The position numbers and the translations under genes are program-made. 64,000 bases of DNA from Verrucomicrobiota bacterium (GTDB taxonomy: Bacteria > Verrucomicrobiota > Verrucomicrobiia > Limisphaerales > J093): NCBI GenBank assembly GCA_016716505.1, contig JADJWF010000002.1, positions 806,001 to 870,000 of the forward strand. Direction: 5' to 3'. Numbering within the stretch: position 1 is the stretch's first letter; each line of letters begins with the position of its first letter. Positions 61,836 to 64,000 of the stretch are shown piece by piece. The notes under the pieces were generated by a model. That model searched no databases. It was given only the letters and a program-made list of their open reading frames with translations, and was not told where the DNA came from.

Positions 61836-63506
61836 TCAACCCGGCCTGGCCGCCAGAAACTCCTTGAGCCGGGCCGCGCTCTCGCTGCCCCAGCCCGGAA
61901 GTGCCGCGATTTCCTCGACGGTCGCCGCGCGCAGCCGCTGCACCGAACCAAACCGCTTCAGGAGCGCCGCCTTGCGCGCCGCGCCGATGCCCGGGAACTC
62001 ATCGAGCAGGCTCTCGGAAATCTTCTTGAGCCGGAGCTGCGCGTTGTAGCTGTTCGCCACGCGGTGCGATTCGTCCCGCACGCGCTGCAGGAGTTTCACC
62101 GCGGGGTGGTCCTCGCCCAGGCGCAATGGCTCGTCCACGCCCACCCGGTAGATTTCCTCGAACTCCTTTGCCAAGCCGATCACCGGCACGTTCGACAGTC
62201 CCAGGCGTCGGAGTTCCTCCGCCGCAGCGTTCAATTGTCCGCGGCCCCCGTCAATGAGCACCAGATCCGGCAGGCGCGGCCGGGTGGGCGGGCGTTGGTC
62301 GGCGGCCGAAGAGTTGGCGGCGTCGAGGGCGGCCGCGGCCGCATCTTCGTCCTTTCTCGGCCGACGGCCTTGGAACCGCGCGCTTACATCATCCACCGCG
62401 CGCTGGAGATCGGCGGGACTGCCTTCGCCGCCCGGCTCGTCGCGGTCGCTGAAGGCCAACTGGCCTTGACCGACCTCTTTCAAGAGCCGGCGATACCGGC
62501 GCCGAACTGTTTCGGCCATGCAGGCAAAGTCATCCTGCCCGACGACCGTCTTGATGCGGAAGCGGCGGTAGTTGACGCGGTCCGGGCGCCCGCGCCAGAA
62601 GCTCACCATGCTCGCCACCTTGAACGTGCCGGAGATGTTCGAGATGTCGAAGCCCTCGATCCGGTCGGGCGGCGCGGGCAGGCCGAGCACCTCCGCGAGC
62701 TGACGCAACTCCTCTTCCGGATTGATCGCCACGGGGAGTGAATAGGGCACGCGCTCGAATTTTTCCGTGCGGGCGGTGGTGCGTTTGAGGTCGGCGAGCA
62801 GGTCGCGCAACTGGGCCGCCTTTTCGAAGTCCAGCGCGGCGGCGGCCCGCTGCATTTGCGCCTCCAGCTCGCGGGCCATCTCCTCGCACTGGCCATCGAG
62901 GAAATCGCACGCGGCCAGCACCTGCATCCGGTATTGCTCCCGGCTGACGTTGCCGATGCACGGCGCGGTGCAGACCTTCAGGTGGGCGTACAGGCAGTGC
63001 TTGTAGTCCGCCTCGGTCGGGAGCAGCGGACGGCAACCACGCAGATTGAACCGTTGCCGCACGAGATTGAGCGTGCGCCGGACCGCGCCCGAACTGGCAA
63101 ACGGCCCGAAGTACCGCGAGCCATCCTCGTTCCGCAGCCGGGTGAGCGTGAAGCGCGGGATGGCGTCGTTCAGGTTGACCTTCAGCAGCAGGAAGCGCTT
63201 GTCGTCGCGGAAACTGATGTTGTAGCGCGGCCGGAATTCCTTGATCAGGCGACCCTCGAGAAGCACCGACTCCGGCTCGCTCCGCACGACGTGCCAGTCG
63301 AAGTCGTGAATGGCCTCCACCAGGGCGTTGAATTTCAGATCCCATCCGCGGCGGCGCGAGGACTGAAAATACTGCGCGACGCGGCGCCGCAGATCCCGCG
63401 CCTTCCCCACGTAGATCACGGTGCCGAATCGGTCCTTCATCAAGTACACGCCCGGCCGATGCGGCACTTGGGAGAGCTTGCTGCGGATATGATCGGTGAC
63501 TGGCAC
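61836..63506 (-). CDS. uvrC: Excinuclease ABC subunit C
   Basis: A 556-residue nucleotide excision repair nuclease. The N-terminal GIY-YIG domain begins PGVYLMKDRFGTVIYVGKAR and makes the 3' incision. A Cys-containing region (CLYAHLKVCTAPCIG) follows, then the UVR motif (ALDFEKAAQLRDLLADLKR) that contacts UvrB. The RNase H-like endonuclease domain has EGFDISNISGT and LVLIDGGRGQLNAA with its Asp residues, making the 5' incision. Two helix-hairpin-helix motifs end the protein (LLDEFPGIGAARKAALLKRF). It is somewhat shorter than E. coli UvrC (610). The GTG at 63506 was chosen because the GIY-YIG domain starts about 17 residues later; the frame extends upstream without family-like sequence. Confidence 0.96.
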   Translation of the reverse strand: MPVTDHIRSKLSQVPHRPGVYLMKDRFGTVIYVGKARDLRRRVAQYFQSSRRRGWDLKFNALVEAIHDFDWHVVRSEPESVLLEGRLIKEFRPRYNISFRDDKRFLLLKVNLNDAIPRFTLTRLRNEDGSRYFGPFASSGAVRRTLNLVRQRFNLRGCRPLLPTEADYKHCLYAHLKVCTAPCIGNVSREQYRMQVLAACDFLDGQCEEMARELEAQMQRAAAALDFEKAAQLRDLLADLKRTTARTEKFERVPYSLPVAINPEEELRQLAEVLGLPAPPDRIEGFDISNISGTFKVASMVSFWRGRPDRVNYRRFRIKTVVGQDDFACMAETVRRRYRRLLKEVGQGQLAFSDRDEPGGEGSPADLQRAVDDVSARFQGRRPRKDEDAAAAALDAANSSAADQRPPTRPRLPDLVLIDGGRGQLNAAAEELRRLGLSNVPVIGLAKEFEEIYRVGVDEPLRLGEDHPAVKLLQRVRDESHRVANSYNAQLRLKKISESLLDEFPGIGAARKAALLKRFGSVQRLRAATVEEIAALPGWGSESAARLKEFLAARPG

Positions 63507-63583
63507 AACTGGGGTCAATCTGCCACCCGGTCGGGCGCTGCCAAGCCGGCCCGCGGCAGCGCGTGAAAGCACCGGATAAGCAA

Positions 63584-63607
63584 ACGAGCGGCCCGAAGGC
63601 CGCTCGT
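63584..63607 (-). terminator. Rho-independent terminator after partial oxidoreductase gene
   Basis: On the minus strand ACGAGCGGCC-TTCG-GGCCGCTCGT forms a perfect 10-bp stem with a stable UUCG tetraloop, followed by TTGCTTATCC. It lies about 27 bases after the stop of the gene at 63634 and before uvrC. Confidence 0.75.
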
Positions 63608-63633
63608 GCGAATTCAAGTTGCGGCGGGCTGGC

Positions 63634-64000
63634 TCAGATCTTCGCCGGCATCGGCGTCCAGGCGCCCTTGTTGTGGCTGGATTCGATACAAGCCTTGAGG
63701 AAGGCCATGCCCATCCAGCCGTCCTCGACGTTGGCGTACTTGGATCCGTCGCAGGCGAACGGTTGACCGGCCTGGTACTTGCGCACGTCCGCCTCGAAAC
63801 ACCGGTGCAGGCGCGCGAACGCATCGTGAAACGCCTCGGGGTGGCCCGGCGGAATCGTCGGCTCGCTCATCAAGTCTGCCGGTGCATCCGCCGGAATGAA
63901 GCCGTCGCCCGGGCTGACGGCGCCGCGGTAGTACACCCGATCCGGCTGCCCCATGAGCTTGATGGTGATGGATTCCGGATCTTCCTGCCGCCACTGCAGC
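63634..64000 (-). CDS. Gfo/Idh/MocA family oxidoreductase, 5' part outside window
   Basis: The last 121 or so residues of a Gfo/Idh/MocA protein; the N-terminal Rossmann domain lies beyond the right edge. The fragment shows the family C-terminus: GQPDRVYYRGAVSPGDGFIP, then PPGHPEAFHDAFARLHRCFE, and ANVEDGWMGMAFLKACIESS with the ending KGAWTPMPAKI. Members oxidise or reduce sugars or sugar acids with NAD(P). The stop at 63634 is followed by a strong terminator. A different family member is encoded at 9097-10386. Confidence 0.9.
   Translation of the reverse strand, partial: LQWRQEDPESITIKLMGQPDRVYYRGAVSPGDGFIPADAPADLMSEPTIPPGHPEAFHDAFARLHRCFEADVRKYQAGQPFACDGSKYANVEDGWMGMAFLKACIESSHNKGAWTPMPAKI

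Overview
The window is a GC-rich bacterial chromosome segment, most likely from a Verrucomicrobiota member of the Pedosphaera/Limisphaera type. The evidence is the combination of H-X9-DG type pseudopilins, a PEP-CTERM tail on a SUMF1-fold protein, Gfo/Idh/MocA proteins with twin-arginine leaders, a GH95 fucosidase, a GxGYxYP protein, a membrane Ser/Thr kinase next to a sigma factor, and large secreted proteins of unknown function. Starts are often GTG and Shine-Dalgarno sequences are weak. I found no tRNA, rRNA, CRISPR array or intact insertion sequence.

Layout. 0-9 kb, mostly minus strand: pseudopilin fragment, SUMF1/PEP-CTERM protein, a three-gene ABC-2 exporter operon with ATGA overlaps, a zinc alcohol dehydrogenase, and a 745-residue EF-hand membrane protein. 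9-24.3 kb, plus strand: Gfo/Idh/MocA oxidoreductase, nucleoside hydrolase, giant kinase plus sigma factor, a CstA transporter broken by a frameshift, an alpha/beta hydrolase, then a compact cluster of membrane protein, LemA, J-domain protein and HIRAN protein. 24.5-27.8 kb: the conserved rpmH-rnpA-yidD-yidC-khpB block with a recognisable promoter. 28.7-33.4 kb, minus strand: polysaccharide operon of O-antigen polymerase/ligase-like protein, asparagine synthase and a GT4 glycosyltransferase that carries a frameshift. 33.7-40 kb: glycosylasparaginase, H-X9-DG pseudopilin, aldo/keto reductase, a 17-bp tandem repeat, argC and a lactonase-like beta-propeller. 40.06-43.1 kb: a gene-free array of seven roughly 450-bp units packed with 18-nt hairpins. 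43.2-48.7 kb: two paralogous secreted proteins, one with an internal 218-residue duplication. 48.9-51.9 kb: ychF and a GxGYxYP protein. About 52.2 kb: a 6S-like RNA with its own terminator. 52.5-56.2 kb: a secreted protein and a GH95 fucosidase. 56.2-64 kb: GDYXXLXY and DUF2157 membrane pair, a sugar-acid type dehydrogenase and FAH-family pair, a DUF4160 protein with a tiny membrane protein, uvrC, and the end of a Gfo/Idh/MocA gene.

How the genes work together. Carbohydrate turnover (GH95, GxGYxYP, oxidoreductases, lactonase, FAH protein, nucleoside hydrolase) and cell-surface polysaccharide synthesis dominate, with housekeeping genes between them. The most unusual parts are the hairpin array, the LemA/J-domain/HIRAN cluster and the 6S-like RNA. 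Three genes look frameshifted by single bases, two of them at G runs; sequence error and real decay cannot be told apart from this sequence alone.
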